From: Discostella pseudostelligera | Taxonomy: Eukaryota > Bacillariophyta > Thalassiosirophyceae > Thalassiosirales > Thalassiosiraceae | NCBI GenBank assembly: GCA_036940085.1 | Contig: JALLBK010000795.1 | Coordinates: forward strand, 1 to 19,985 | DNA: 19,985 bases | Reading direction: 5' to 3' | In this document: positions 1 through 10,215 of the stretch, piece after piece | How positions within the stretch are numbered: position 1 is the stretch's first letter | Layout of the letters: every line of letters starts with the position of its first letter | The notes under the pieces: generated by a model | Told to the model about the DNA's origin: nothing | Seen by the model: the letters and a program-made list of their open reading frames with translations, nothing else | Databases searched by the model: none | Position numbers and translations under genes: made by a program

Positions 1-328
1 CCAGACACTCCACCTTTGTAACCATTGTTACAAAGTATCCAATGGGCTCATGTCAGCACCTCCTCTAGCTCCTCTGCACCTTTTCAGCATCATCTCAATC
101 TCACAAAATAAAAACCACATCATCTCAGCACCACACCTCTCAGGATAAAACCTTTGCTCAACACCACCTCTTAGCACTACATCAGCTTTCCACCCCTGCC
201 TCCATGCCTGCTTATGCTTCAAAGGGTGCTAGGAAATAATGGCAATGACCAGCCAGACGACGTGTTGAAGGTGAACAAGGTTGGTCGAATGAAGGAAAAA
301 AGACGAAGGGTGGATTTGATAGTCATCC

Positions 329-430
329 TCCCGCCAATTTCGCGAAATTCGTCTTCGCCTCATTATCGCTAACATTATCTTCCCGCCAATATCTTTCTAT
401 CTTCCCGCCAATATCTTTCTTCCCGCCGTT
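329..430 (+). promoter_or_regulatory. Cluster of E2F/DP-like motifs with a 22-bp tandem repeat
   Basis: Four copies of a TCCCGCC core occur in about 100 bp: TCCCGCCAA at 329-337, TTCCCGCCAA within 377-398, the same within 399-420, and TTCCCGCCGTT at 420-430. The two middle copies are inside a perfect 22-bp direct repeat (377-398 and 399-420). The first copy runs into a perfect 14-bp palindrome, AATTTCGCGAAATT, at 336-349. TTTCCCGCC/TTTCGCGC are the known binding cores of E2F-DP factors, which control S-phase genes in animals, plants and algae. The cluster lies 190 to 290 bp upstream of the RING gene start, a plausible promoter position. That the cluster is bound by E2F is inference. Confidence 0.55.
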
Positions 431-499
431 TCGATTGATACGATCATTACCCTTCATCACCCTCACCCTCACAATCTTCGGTCTTCGGCTCCGACGACC

Positions 500-517
500 A
501 TGGCGGACGATGGGTAG
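500..517 (+). other. Short upstream ORF, or an alternative first exon, of the RING gene
   Basis: The ATG at 500 sits in a strong context (GACCATGG) and opens a five-codon frame (MADDG) that ends at TAG 515-517. It could be a leader uORF that lowers translation from ATG 622. Alternatively, a GTAGTA donor at 514 joined to an AG at 613-614 would give a 101-nt intron and fuse MADD in frame to the main protein as MADDGASMTIS. The sequence alone cannot decide between these. Confidence 0.35.
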
Positions 518-621
518 TAGCTACTGTCCTCTCACAAAGTCAACATTAAGTAGTAAGCCACCGGATTTTGAGTTCATTGCTTTGTGTTCTTCGTGGGCTG
601 AGACTTGCCCAGAGCGCCTCA

Positions 622-3600
622 ATGACAATTAGCAATAACGATGCGCCGGCCATCGCCACGAAGCAAGATGCGGCGTCGGTGTCGGTGGCGTCGGGGGCGG
701 TGACACCAAAACCAGTGATGAATGATGACGACTCCCTCCCTGCTTTAGTTGCAGACACTGCATCATCGTCAATTGGAAGTCAACAATCATTATCAATTTC
801 AAGGCATGAGCATGATCATAATGATTTTGTGGATACTTCTGCGTCAATGCAAGTACAGAAAATCGAAGCCAAGTCTGAAATTGACATCGCATCCCCTTTG
901 CATCCTCGCATTGATTCGCCACATACTACATACACTTCTCATGCTGCACTGGAAAATCAGGATTCCGCTTTATACAAAGACCTTGGTAATCTTTCGGGTT
1001 TTGATACCGAGCATGAGCCCCAACAAAGTCGTTCTACAAACAGTTCTCATCAATTGACAATGACTTCAGAACTTGAAGATCATGGATCCTCCAATCCATC
1101 CACACCAGATAGAGATGCAAAACCAATCGTGAAAATTATGCCAACTACATCCACTAGAGAAATAGCAACAGAAGGGCATAGGAACGAAAGCACAAGTAGT
1201 AGAAGCAGCAGTGAAACACCTCTGCAGCCGGAGAATAGTGCAACTTCGTCATCATTGCCTGCTGCTCCTACTCGTCGACGAAATTCTCATAACTCTCGAC
1301 TACGGCATCGACCTCTTCACCAGATGGAAAGTATATCTGAAACTAGAATTGTCAATGATTCCACGGAATCTACTACAGTTGGAGATTCGGATGGATTCAT
1401 GGAAGACTCGTTTGTTAGTCTCCCGGTCCACGGCATCAACATGGATAGTACTGACCATACTAATTATCATTCCCACCATCCGGACAATATAGACAGTGTT
1501 GCCTCGACTTCGTCTTCATTATCGACACCACGACGAAGAACAGGTGCCATCGGTGACAGCCCGGGGAGTACTAGTGGAAACAGCCACAGTTCCGATAGTG
1601 CACAGGGTGGTAGTACTAGTGGGGGATCAGGAGCACGACGACATAGGCATGGATTGAGAGGCGATATTGGTCCTGCACGTCGTCGATATGTGGCGGAAAA
1701 TAGTAATGATGGCAATGAGAACACAGGAATACGGAGGCGACCCATTAATAGAGGGAATTCACTGTCTATTCAATTGGATGCGGGGATGGCATCATTGAGA
1801 CGATGGATCCGTGCTAGAAGATCAACCGTGGATGGAGGCGACACTGGTGTGAGGAGTACTTCTGGACAGAGTTTGTCTTCCATAACGACGATGCGTCTCG
1901 GCGAAGATGATATTTTTGCTCTTTCTCACACTGGAAGAGATCCGAGGCGTTCTGGAGTGGCATCGTCTACTTCCAGTGATCCAAGCATAAATATTTCAGA
2001 GACCAATAGTAGCAGTGGGTTTCTTTATTATCGACCGTTTGAAGTGCATATTCCCCATGACGTGGATGCTGAAATCGGAGTTTACGGAAGTGATGATGAA
2101 AGTGGAACTCGCTCGATTTTGCTCCATCCGTTGGTATCTACTGAGACTAGTAGAGTCGATGAACGCGGCAGCCGACAAATGCGACAACGTGCATATAGTG
2201 AACCTGATAGAGCTCGCATTGTTGACTTCTTCTCGTCTATTTTTGGCTCAAGGGCAATCGATGGTGGGAATGTTGCAGATGGAGTTGCACCCGAGAGAAA
2301 TGACGCCCGGTATCGTCAGTCTCGGCTTCGCAACTTGAACACTCGCACCGTGGTATCGACGTCACCAATAATTATAGAAGAAGCAGAAGTTATTTATCAG
2401 GATAACGATCAAACTGATGATCAAACGTTCGATTCAGGCGGCGATCGATCAACTCGACAACAAAGTCAATTGAGTGATGATAGGCAAATACCTGCACTAA
2501 CTGTGGAAGAGTCCGAAGCGAGGTTGCGGACCACGCCGCCTTCGTCTGGTATTGACGCTGAATCACCGACTGACATCGGCCCATCAATCGCAGGCGCACC
2601 GAGAATGCCTGATCCAGATCGAGAAGCTCGAAACCGGTGGATGCGAATTAATCGACAATTTCGATGCATTATTACGTCAGTGGCAGTGATATTTAGTTTG
2701 CTCCTATTTTGCATTCTGATTTCGTGGGTACTCCTGATAAGCACGTTCGTATTATCTCACAATAAGGTCAGTTTGCATTGCATGTGTTCATATCTTGCTT
2801 CAAACCAATAACCCACCCTCGAGACATTTTCCTTCTCCTGATTTTCATATTCAGCAATGTGATGTGCCACTTCGAGCGTACTTCTTGCTCGTGTCGATCC
2901 AGTTGATGCTGGACGTATTTCGGGCTGAAATTATGAAATGGTTATGTCGATGGCGAACAGATTCCCAACGTCGGATACCCCCGCGAGTCATAATATACAA
3001 TGTTGCATATGTGAGTATAATTGCTGTTTATTGAGTGTGCTTCTATGTTAAGGGTGATGCTCACATTCCTTCCGTCACCACTTTGTCAGTTGGTTTATGC
3101 AATGCTCGTTTTGAGGATGGGCGTGAGAAGCGTCTTTGTGATCGATTCATCATGTAGCACCACGGCCCCAGAGCTTTTCTACGCGAGTCTGATATTCGTG
3201 TGTCTCTCGCTTGTAGCGTGGGCCACTATCTTCCTGGGTTACTTCATTCCTTTCATTTTTGTCGCTGTTCTACTGACACAAAACGGATACTTTCCGAACG
3301 GAGACATTGCCTCGTCGCGTGGAGTTATGGGGGGTAGGAGGGCGCGTATTGGAAGTGGTCGTATCGGTGGCATCCTTGGAGAAGTGTTTCCGAATACGTA
3401 TGCTAATCCAGTGCCTTATGGATTCGTTGATAGGCTCCGAGTGGTCCTTTTGAATGAATTTCCTGCTACGTACCAAAAGGATTGTTGCGTAAGTCGATGA
3501 TTCTTTTTCGTGATATATTCCTTCACGATTATTTACGTCCTCATCAAATAACATTAAATGAACGCAACCAGATATGCATGATGGATTATAAGGATGGTGA

Positions 3601-3979
3601 AGTAATAGTTGCTACGCCATGTGAGCATCTCTTCCACAAACGTTGTCTTCAGGAATGGTTTCAGCTCTCTCGAACTTGTCCTGTGTGTCGTACTGATGTT
3701 CCAGAAGCAACATCAGAAGATGATGGAAACCGAAGTATCTCACTCTCAGAATCTGATGAGCTGCGAGGCGAGAACAATGTATTTGGGAGGGATGAAAATC
3801 AGCAAATATCGAGCTTCATTCGCTTTGTTCGACGAGAGCGAATGCAGGCCTCTGAAGACATTTCAAATCGTACTGGAGTTACTTCTGTTGGAGAGCAATC
3901 AGCTACTGCCAATGCAATCAATAATTCGAACGGAGATAACAACCAAGGAAACCATCTAGAGCGAATGCATAATGTTTGA
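622..3979 (+). CDS. Multi-pass membrane RING-H2 E3 ubiquitin ligase
   Basis: Exons are 622-2766, 2855-3010, 3090-3488 and 3572-3979. The three GT-AG introns are 88, 79 and 83 nt, all phase 0, giving 1035 residues. The frame is open upstream to a TTG at 568, but 622 is its first ATG. Residues 1 to about 680 are Ser/Thr/Asp/Arg-rich and probably disordered. A strongly hydrophobic stretch at about 682-712 is followed by further hydrophobic blocks at about 722-737 and 795-835. The order hydrophobic block, CDVPLRAY motif, more membrane segments, then C-terminal RING resembles plant membrane RING-H2 proteins with a conserved CDxPLR element. The RING ligands are C899, C902, C917, H919, H922, C925, C936 and C939, a complete C3H2C3 set with normal spacing. 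W929 and P937 sit at the usual E2-contact positions. Intron 3 falls between the first two zinc ligands, so unspliced readings miss half the RING. A Ser/Asn-rich tail of about 95 residues follows. The expected role is membrane-anchored ubiquitin transfer; the substrate is unknown. Confidence 0.85.
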
Positions 3980-4277
3980 TGATTTTCAAATAGCCGGTGC
4001 GGAGCGTTCAGACCCTACTTAGCCAAGCAGTCATTTTGCGGTAAAGTCCCCCTCAAGACAGTTCCACTCGATTGCTCGAGTATGGTTTAGCGGTACTTTT
4101 GGGTCGTGATGATCGTGACGAAGTATGCACATGTAGAACGATAAAAAATTATCATAGTGTTATAAAACTACAACAGTCTCAACAATGAAAATCGTGACAG
4201 CAGAATGAATTGATGGGTTAAAAGTCCAACATACAACTGGGCAAGGTGCTGCTCGGTCTTGCAGCTATGTTTATGTG
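3980..4277. other. Tail-to-tail intergenic gap (shared 3' UTR region)
   Basis: This 298-bp gap separates two convergent stop codons. It contains an AT-rich stretch (about 4139-4170, ATAAAAAATTATC then TTATAAAAC) that could serve 3'-end formation on either strand. No ORF or RNA gene is seen. Confidence 0.5.
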
Positions 4278-6767
4278 CTAATTTGGCTGACTTAGTGGAG
4301 TAACTGCAGCTGAACCGTTGGAAGGAAGCACAATTGAAATAATATCACCATCTGAGCTATTCAAGATACTAGGTTTTGGCGAATGGTTCGGTTCAGTGAA
4401 AACGACGTCGGCAGTGGTGGAATCTGAAGATACGAGCACTGGGGCTGAGTCAAGAGGACAAATCGGGTTGCAGGCTACTTCGAATGTTTGATGGGTGACT
4501 CGGTCCTTCGAAGAGCTAGCAGCGTCTTCAAGGTCTTCAACTGCAATTGGAGGGGCAATAGAGTCGTTGAGTTCTTCTCCACGCTTTTCCACTCTCGAGA
4601 TCGCCTCATTCATTTCAATTTCAGGAGTCCAAACAAGAATGTATTTACGCTTAGCGGAGCACCGACACATGTAATGACTATGGCGTAGGCACGACACTTT
4701 ACTGTCGGAACATTCACAACAAACCGCAGAGAAAAAGCAAATATGCTTGCCTATTGAAGAAATGAAATGATTTGAGTTCGTGAGATAATTGAAAGGTGAT
4801 AATGGCAATGAAAGTCACCAACGACTCACATGAGTGGCACAATCGCTTATCATCGTAATCAGCCGATTCTTCATCCAGTTGGTCGACTCGGTTTGGAGGA
4901 AGCTCTACCTCCTTCGAGACGTCGCGGACACCAGCACTGATAAGTTTTTGGCGCAACTGCATTTCTTCCTTCATCAACCGACGTAGCTCCTGGACAAGAT
5001 CGTTGCAAATTTGCTTTGTACGCAATTCGTTGACGTGATGCGCCATAGTATACACCAGCCGATCATGCGAAAATACCGATGAGCGGCCAAACGTTCGATA
5101 GCGTTCATTAGCATCGACAGCATGGGAAATCCAATCATGCACCGCGAAATTCACAGCCTCCCCTACATTCGGACCTAGACTGAACCCACAATGAAATGCA
5201 CGAGGAAACGTCACAATGAACTCCCCTTCGTGCTGAAGCAGCTTACAAACTCGAACTCCCTCGTTTTTGAGTAGGCTTGGGCTGAATGATGTGGTTATGT
5301 GATGCAACAAGTCAGGAACATCGCGCATTTTCTTTGAAAGATAACTCTTGAAAACGCGCTCTACACCATCAGCATCATGCTTTGTCCCCGGTACCCCATA
5401 CCATTGTTTTGGTGCCCCTTTATGATGATAGTTGATAGAATTCATGAAATTATCCTCGTTATGCCAGCAAAATGTGGAGAACAAGCAACCAAAGTACCTG
5501 ATGCAACGACCGACAAGAGAACAGGAAGAAGATATGAGCAATGAGGGTGGCATGGACAATTACTCAAGCCCCATATCAAATCACTTACAACCAGGGAACA
5601 TTGATGCCTTTAATCCCGACCTTTAAGTGACGAAGGACACTGTTTTTAGAGTTGGGAATGTTGTTCAGATTCCAAAACGTCTCCTTGTAGTATTCTTCAG
5701 TGCCAAATTCCGGTTCAGGAAGTTCGTTGTTATTCGTCTGGTCAGCTTTGAAGTTGGGAGAATATAACGCTCTTCCCCGATCTGACATTGGAAATCCACT
5801 TCCAAACTCACTTGTATCCACATCATTCCCATAATCGACATCAATCTCACATCGATCGGTTTCAACAATGTCCCAATAGTCGCGCTCTAAATTTTCGGGT
5901 GTCATCTTCTTTGCATCCACTGCATTGGGGATTGTATCTTCGGAGGGGACTTCACCCGGCATATCATTATTTGGGAGATTTGGATCTATCGGCTTAGCTT
6001 CAGTTGAATAGTGCTCCTTCTTCCATTTATTGCTCCAGGCAGTAGCCATTTTCTGGTACTCTTTCACAGTGTAATCCTTACCGTCTCCAAAGCTGATGCC
6101 CTCTTGGAGACGATGTATGGATTGATCCTTAGTTTGGAATTTCTTCTTAGAATCAACATCTAATGCGAACGGTGGATTCCATCCTGAGAGAGTAGGTAAT
6201 TTCAGAGTGAAACGAGAGATGCTAGAATTGTGAGTACGGTCCCGGCTAAATTGAATCGATGAGCCGGATATGCTCATTCGTTGGGCAAATGCGAGACAAT
6301 CTCCCCCGTTTCAACCTACCTTTTGGAGGCACTATTTTTGCAATGCCTTCGGAGCATAGGAAGAGTTGGTGGATGGAGATAGGTAGAGAGCTCAATGTTA
6401 GTGTGCGCTGAAATGGAGAAATAATCTATTCGGTAGGCTAGGTGCACGGTGACATCACACATCATCATGCATTCATTACGAACTCACCGTACCTCTCCGC
6501 CTCATGTCGAATGGTCTCCAAATATTCCAATGGATCTCCACTAAATTCCTCAATCGTCGGATAAAATGTCGGACCGAATGGGATGCCGGTAAGTGGCTCT
6601 CGGCATAGGTCCATTCGCGAATTCGCGATGGCCTGGGCGAGCATCCGCTCTTCTTCCATGGCAAGATCATTTGCAAACAGAGACTCATAGTAGGTCCGGG
6701 GAGGAGATCTAATGCGCTTCGTTGGGCGTGGGTCGTCGCTGGGGTTGGCTACGTTCATGGTTTCCAT
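4278..6767 (-). CDS. JmjN-JmjC-C5HC2 histone lysine demethylase (KDM5-like core)
   Basis: On the minus strand the exons are 6767-6488, 6346-6320, 6183-5589, 5497-4830 and 4750-4278. The introns are 141, 136, 91 and 79 nt, and the joined frame closes exactly at 680 residues. Exon 2 is a 27-nt micro-exon carrying the end of JmjN (IAKIVPPK). JmjN spans about 67-108 (PTFYPTIEEF, then GWNPPF). JmjC spans about 290-430: Fe(II) ligands H313, E315 (WHNED) and H403 (FHCGF), and 2-oxoglutarate contacts N323 and K331 (SINY, PKQW). All are intact, so an active dioxygenase is expected. A C5HC2 zinc finger starts at C521/C524 and continues into exon 5 (LCHSCKHICFFSAVCC). JmjN + JmjC + C5HC2 is the core of KDM5/JARID1-type H3K4 demethylases, but no ARID or PHD domain is present. 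A basic TKRIR near residue 16 may be nuclear targeting. ATG 6767 was chosen over ATG 6758; the GTG at 6782 is not a credible start. Confidence 0.88.
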
Positions 6768-7424
6768 ATTAATTGTTGTCACCTACGCGAGATCAGATCC
6801 CATTGATGGATGTCATGGTGGTGGCTCTGTTTTGTGTTCTTTTGTGGGAAAAAGTCATCTTTTGGCTTGTGGGTGATTTTGTCCTTTCGCTTTCCCATCG
6901 CTTCCAAGTTCAAGGAAGTAGTCTGCAAAATCTCTTCTTTACCGAATTCAAATAAAATATTCATAGATACTGACAATAACTACTTTCACTTACTATTATT
7001 TAGGTATTGGAGTACTTTTGGTCAATTGACTGTCATGAATTTCAGAATCGCTTTTAATCCCTTGGTGCTGGAGAAATATGGCATAGATGGGGAAACCCAA
7101 CTCACAAGAAGCAAATAATGGCGCCATATTTAGGGAGACGGACAGAACAAATGACCTCTTGAGAGTATGCCTGAGAGACAGAAGCAAAAGAGACCTGTCC
7201 GACGCGACTTCCGACCATGACAGGCTTTCCGCCGCTTTCAGCCCACTACGATATCATCAACCGCGACAGCAGCCACACTGTCTGGTCGAAAGCAAAGATC
7301 CCAAGATAGCAAACCACTTGCTTCTCAAGTGATGCAGGGTAATTCTTTTACTCTACACCAAAATCTAATCATAAAGAATAATGAGAAATCGTATCTTCTA
7401 TTATGTACTCCTTCAATTATTAGT
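6768..7424. other. Intergenic region upstream of the demethylase and downstream of RPT6
   Basis: The 657-bp gap must hold the demethylase promoter and the RPT6 3' UTR, both on the minus strand. There is no TATA-like or repeated element I can defend. One plus-strand ATG frame (7087-7332) is listed separately as doubtful. Confidence 0.5.
7087..7332 (+). CDS. Doubtful small ORF, 81 residues
   Basis: The ATG at 7087 opens an 81-codon frame ending in TGA. The predicted peptide is hydrophilic and rich in Arg/Asp (for example LRVCLRDRSKRDLSD). It has no signal peptide, membrane segment or motif I recognise. It lies opposite to and between two minus-strand genes. It could be a real small gene, an antisense transcript or chance. 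Confidence 0.12.
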   Translation: MGKPNSQEANNGAIFRETDRTNDLLRVCLRDRSKRDLSDATSDHDRLSAAFSPLRYHQPRQQPHCLVESKDPKIANHLLLK

Positions 7425-8822
7425 TTACTTCCACAGCCGCTGCAAACTCATGTTCGATTCACCCTCCTTCTTCATCACTTTACTCACCGCCATTTCAAAA
7501 TCCTCCTGAGTTACATGCACCCTCCTCTCTCGTAACGCAAACATCCCCGCCTCGGTACACACGGCCTTACATTCAGCACCACTGGCATTGACCATCTTCT
7601 CAGCAATGGTATGCAAATCAATATTCCGTAACAAATTCATCTTACTACTGTGAATCTTCATAATGGCCATACGATTCTCGGCATTGGGGTTGGGAAATTC
7701 AATCTTACGATCGATACGACCCGGACGGAGAAGTGCCGCATCCAAAATGTCAATACGATTGGTGGCCATGATCACCTTGATGTTCTGGGATGGTTCGAAG
7801 CCATCCAATTGATTTAATAATTCCAACATGGTACGCTGGACTTCGGAGTCGCCGCCTCCGGATCCACCCCCGCCTCCACGACTTTGACCGATACTATCGA
7901 TCTCATCCATGAAGATGATCGAGGGTGCAGCCTCCCGTGCCATTACGAAGAGTTCACGAACCATACGTGATCCTTCACCAATGTACTTTTGGACTAACTC
8001 CGCACCACTCACACGGATGAAGGTACAATCGGTATGATGTGCCACGGCACGTGCCAACAATGTCTTGCCAGTGCCGGGGGGTCCGTAGAGCAACACACCC
8101 TTGGGTTGGGCCACACCCAAACTCTCGAATAATTCCGGATGTTTAATCGGTAGTTCAATCACCTCCTTAATTTCCATAACCTGTTTCTCTAACCCACCAA
8201 TCATATCGTAGGTTGAATCGGGAACCGCCTCCACCTTCATCAACGAAACTAATGGATCCACCTTGGTAGGCAATATTTTGTGTAGAGTGTACGAATCATT
8301 CCGCAATGCCACGCGCGTATTGGGTTTCAAATCATTAATATCAATATCCTTATCAATGTCCACGACATATTTGCCCTCGGGGTTGATTTTTACGAGAACT
8401 TTCTTTTGACCCATTTGTTTAATTACCTCGCCGACGTAGGAGCCAGGCTCTTGGAGGTGGTAGAGTTCCTCGCGGAGCATGCGTACTTTGGCATTGAGTT
8501 CGTTGCGACGGGCCTTGAGACGTTGGAGGTCGGAGGTGCGTTCGGAGATTGTCTGTGTTTGTATAGTGAGATAATGGTAGATTCAAGAAGATGAAAAGAA
8601 GAATTTGGAAGTGAGTATGTATGCAGAGTCGAACGATGACGATGAATAAAAGAGTTGTTGACGACCCCCCGCCGAAGCGGGTTGCCATGTTGATGTGATG
8701 ACCACACGAACACAGAAAGAGGGGCACACATCACTTACCGAATTCAAATCCCCTATTTTGGAGGAGTAATATTTGTCCATACCGGAGGAACCGCCGGTCG
8801 GCGGGGGTGCGAAGGACGCCAT
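7425..8822 (-). CDS. RPT6: 26S proteasome regulatory AAA-ATPase subunit RPT6
   Basis: The exons are 8822-8739 (28 codons) and 8552-7425, separated by a 186-nt phase-0 GT-AG intron (8553-8738), giving 403 residues. The human orthologue PSMC5 has 406. RPT6 is one of six ATPases in the base ring of the 19S particle, which unfolds substrates and feeds them to the 20S core. Exon 1 encodes the divergent N terminus ([13 protein letters not shown]). Exon 2 opens with the coiled-coil segment ([22 protein letters not shown]), matching human RPT6. Walker A GPPGTGKT is at 185-192, Walker B IIFMDE at about 240-245 and the Arg-finger segment RPGRIDR at 304-310. The C terminus LWK fits RPT6, which lacks the HbYX gate-opening motif. 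A Gly-rich loop (about 254-262, [12 protein letters not shown]) is slightly longer than in human. RPT6 is favoured over other RPT subunits by [14 protein letters not shown] and the LWK end. The start codon ATG 8822 faces the UBC12 start across 241 bp. Confidence 0.95.
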
Positions 8823-9063
8823 GGTTGCTGCTGTTTGCTGTTTTTGTCGTCGTCGCCGCCGGCGTCGATCGTCGATGGGGAGTCCTGTCCGGCATCGGTT
8901 CTCTTTGGCGGTCGGTGGATTTCGTCGTCGGGCAGTGCGCAAGCCCCCCAAAACAAGCCATGCGGCCCGCCATTTTGGGACCGCTCCTCGACTTTCCCAA
9001 AACCAAAAAAGAAAAAAGCGACCACCCCTACCTACCGCTACCTACGGCACCAATTCATCGTCA
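8823..9063. promoter_or_regulatory. Bidirectional promoter between RPT6 and UBC12
   Basis: Only 241 bp separate the divergent start codons, so both core promoters and both 5' leaders must fit here. The RPT6-proximal half is GC-rich with CGTCG/CCGCCGGCG runs. The UBC12-proximal half has an A-rich, pyrimidine-poor tract around 8998-9018. No canonical TATA box is seen. The long Arg-rich plus-strand frame crossing this region has no start before 9064 I would accept. Confidence 0.65.
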
Positions 9064-9940
9064 ATGCTAGCCCTGAAAAAGAAGAGAGAAGCAGAGGCCA
9101 AAGCCAAGGCTGAGGCAGAAGCTGCCGCCGCCGCTGTCAGTGACGGAGGTGCTGGTGGAGCAGTCCAATCTCCCGGCAGTGCGCCAACTTCAGCAACGAC
9201 ATCATCATCGTCAGCTTCCTCCAACAATTGGTCATTACTAGGCGTTGCTGGGAAGAAGACAAAAGCTGGTGGGAGTGCAGTGAATGGACAGAAGAAGCGT
9301 ACTCCGGGAGAAATTCGAATTCAGAAAGGTGAGTGCAATTGCTGGGCGAGTGTGTAGTGTCNCATCTGCATAGATGAGTGCATGGGAAAATGGAATAACC
9401 GCTTTGCAAGTCTTGATAATATTTTCAATAATCTAACACTGCGTCGTCGGTGCCGTCACTTTTATTCCACACATCGTCACTCGTCACAATTCCATCACAG
9501 ATATTGCCGAACTGGACGGTGGACGAGTTGCCAACATTGAATTTCCCAATCCCAATGACTTAACCGTCTTTCACGTATCCATAACACCCGACTCTGGCTT
9601 TTGGAAAAATGCCACCTACAAATTCAAATTCGATATACCCGATCACTACCCCCACACTCCACCCAAAGTCCATTGCGAGACGAAGATTTATCATCCCAAT
9701 ATCAATCTGGAGGGGAAGGTTTGTCTCAACATATTGCGAGAGGATTGGAAGCCAGTGCTAGATATCAATGCGGTGATATATGGATTGATTTTCCTGTTTT
9801 ATGAGCCGAATCCGGATGATCCATTGAATCATGAAGCGGCCGAATTGTTCCGAAAGGATGTACAGCAGTTTGAACGGTTGGTGCAGAGGACGTTGCGGGG
9901 GGGTATACTGGATGGGGTCAATTTTGAAAAGCTGGTATAG
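9064..9940 (+). CDS. UBC12: NEDD8-conjugating E2 enzyme UBC12
   Basis: The exons are 9064-9328 and 9501-9940, with a 172-nt phase-1 intron (9329-9500), giving 234 residues. UBC12 (human UBE2M) takes NEDD8 from the NAE1-UBA3 E1 and passes it to cullins, activating cullin-RING ubiquitin ligases. The UBC fold starts at RIQKDIAEL (about 85-93). The HPN motif is H153-N155 and the catalytic cysteine is C163 (GKVCLNILREDWKPVL). This last segment, with EPNPDDPLN and TLRGG, separates UBC12 from ubiquitin E2s. ATG 9064 gives the start MLALKKKREAE, similar in style to the MIKLFSLK docking peptide of human UBC12 that binds the E1. The N-terminal extension is about 80 residues, with a Lys/Glu/Ala-rich helix followed by a Ser/Gly-rich linker; human UBC12 has roughly 25. 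The intron contains an undetermined base (N) at 9362, which does not affect the product. Confidence 0.93.
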
Positions 9941-10215
9941 AAGAAGAAAGATACACACACGTGTCATTATTCCTTGGTTATTTCGCCGCGTGAATGTGAT
10001 CGAAAACATGGACAAGGAATGTTGCTATTATTCTACGCAATTGGATAGGGTATAACTGATAGAAGTTACAAATGCAGTAGATTGGCGTCCCTGTTACTTT
10101 GCCATCTGTTATGAATTAATAATGTCTAGATGCTGCACGAGTACGACATCCCTACCGATACCGATACGGGCACAAGGTGGTCATCTTCTACCCAAAGGAT
10201 TTGGTCGATCGAATA
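9941..10215. other. Tail-to-tail gap between UBC12 and GTP cyclohydrolase I
   Basis: 275 bp lie between the convergent stop codons. I see no gene or RNA. A CGATACCGATACGG run near 10155-10170 is the only repetitive element. Confidence 0.45.

Larger units (their letters stand above)
1..621. other. Upstream region of the RING-H2 gene
   Basis: No convincing gene is seen in this stretch. The only long reading frame in the first 240 bases is on the minus strand, lacks homology I recognise, and lies in DNA with degenerate CAGCACC-type repeats (near 54, 124 and 160). A perfect 9-bp inverted repeat with a 4-nt loop sits at 14-35. The promoter-proximal part, 329-430, is described separately. The 5' leader between about 430 and 621 contains one upstream ATG in strong context at 500. 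Confidence 0.6.

Noticed and set aside
568..621. N-terminal extension of the RING protein starting at TTG 568
   Set aside because: The first codon is TTG, not ATG. The first in-frame ATG is 622.
8419..8738. Minus-strand frames overlapping the RPT6 intron
   Set aside because: They run through the 186-nt intron between 8553 and 8738 and have no homology. The spliced RPT6 model explains the region.
8773..9063. Arg/Pro-rich plus-strand frame upstream of UBC12 (and minus-strand frames opposite it)
   Set aside because: It lies in the GC-rich divergent promoter, has a poor start, and family alignment supports starting UBC12 at 9064.
9362..9362. Single N in the sequence
   Set aside because: An undetermined base inside the UBC12 intron, not a biological feature, with no effect on the protein.
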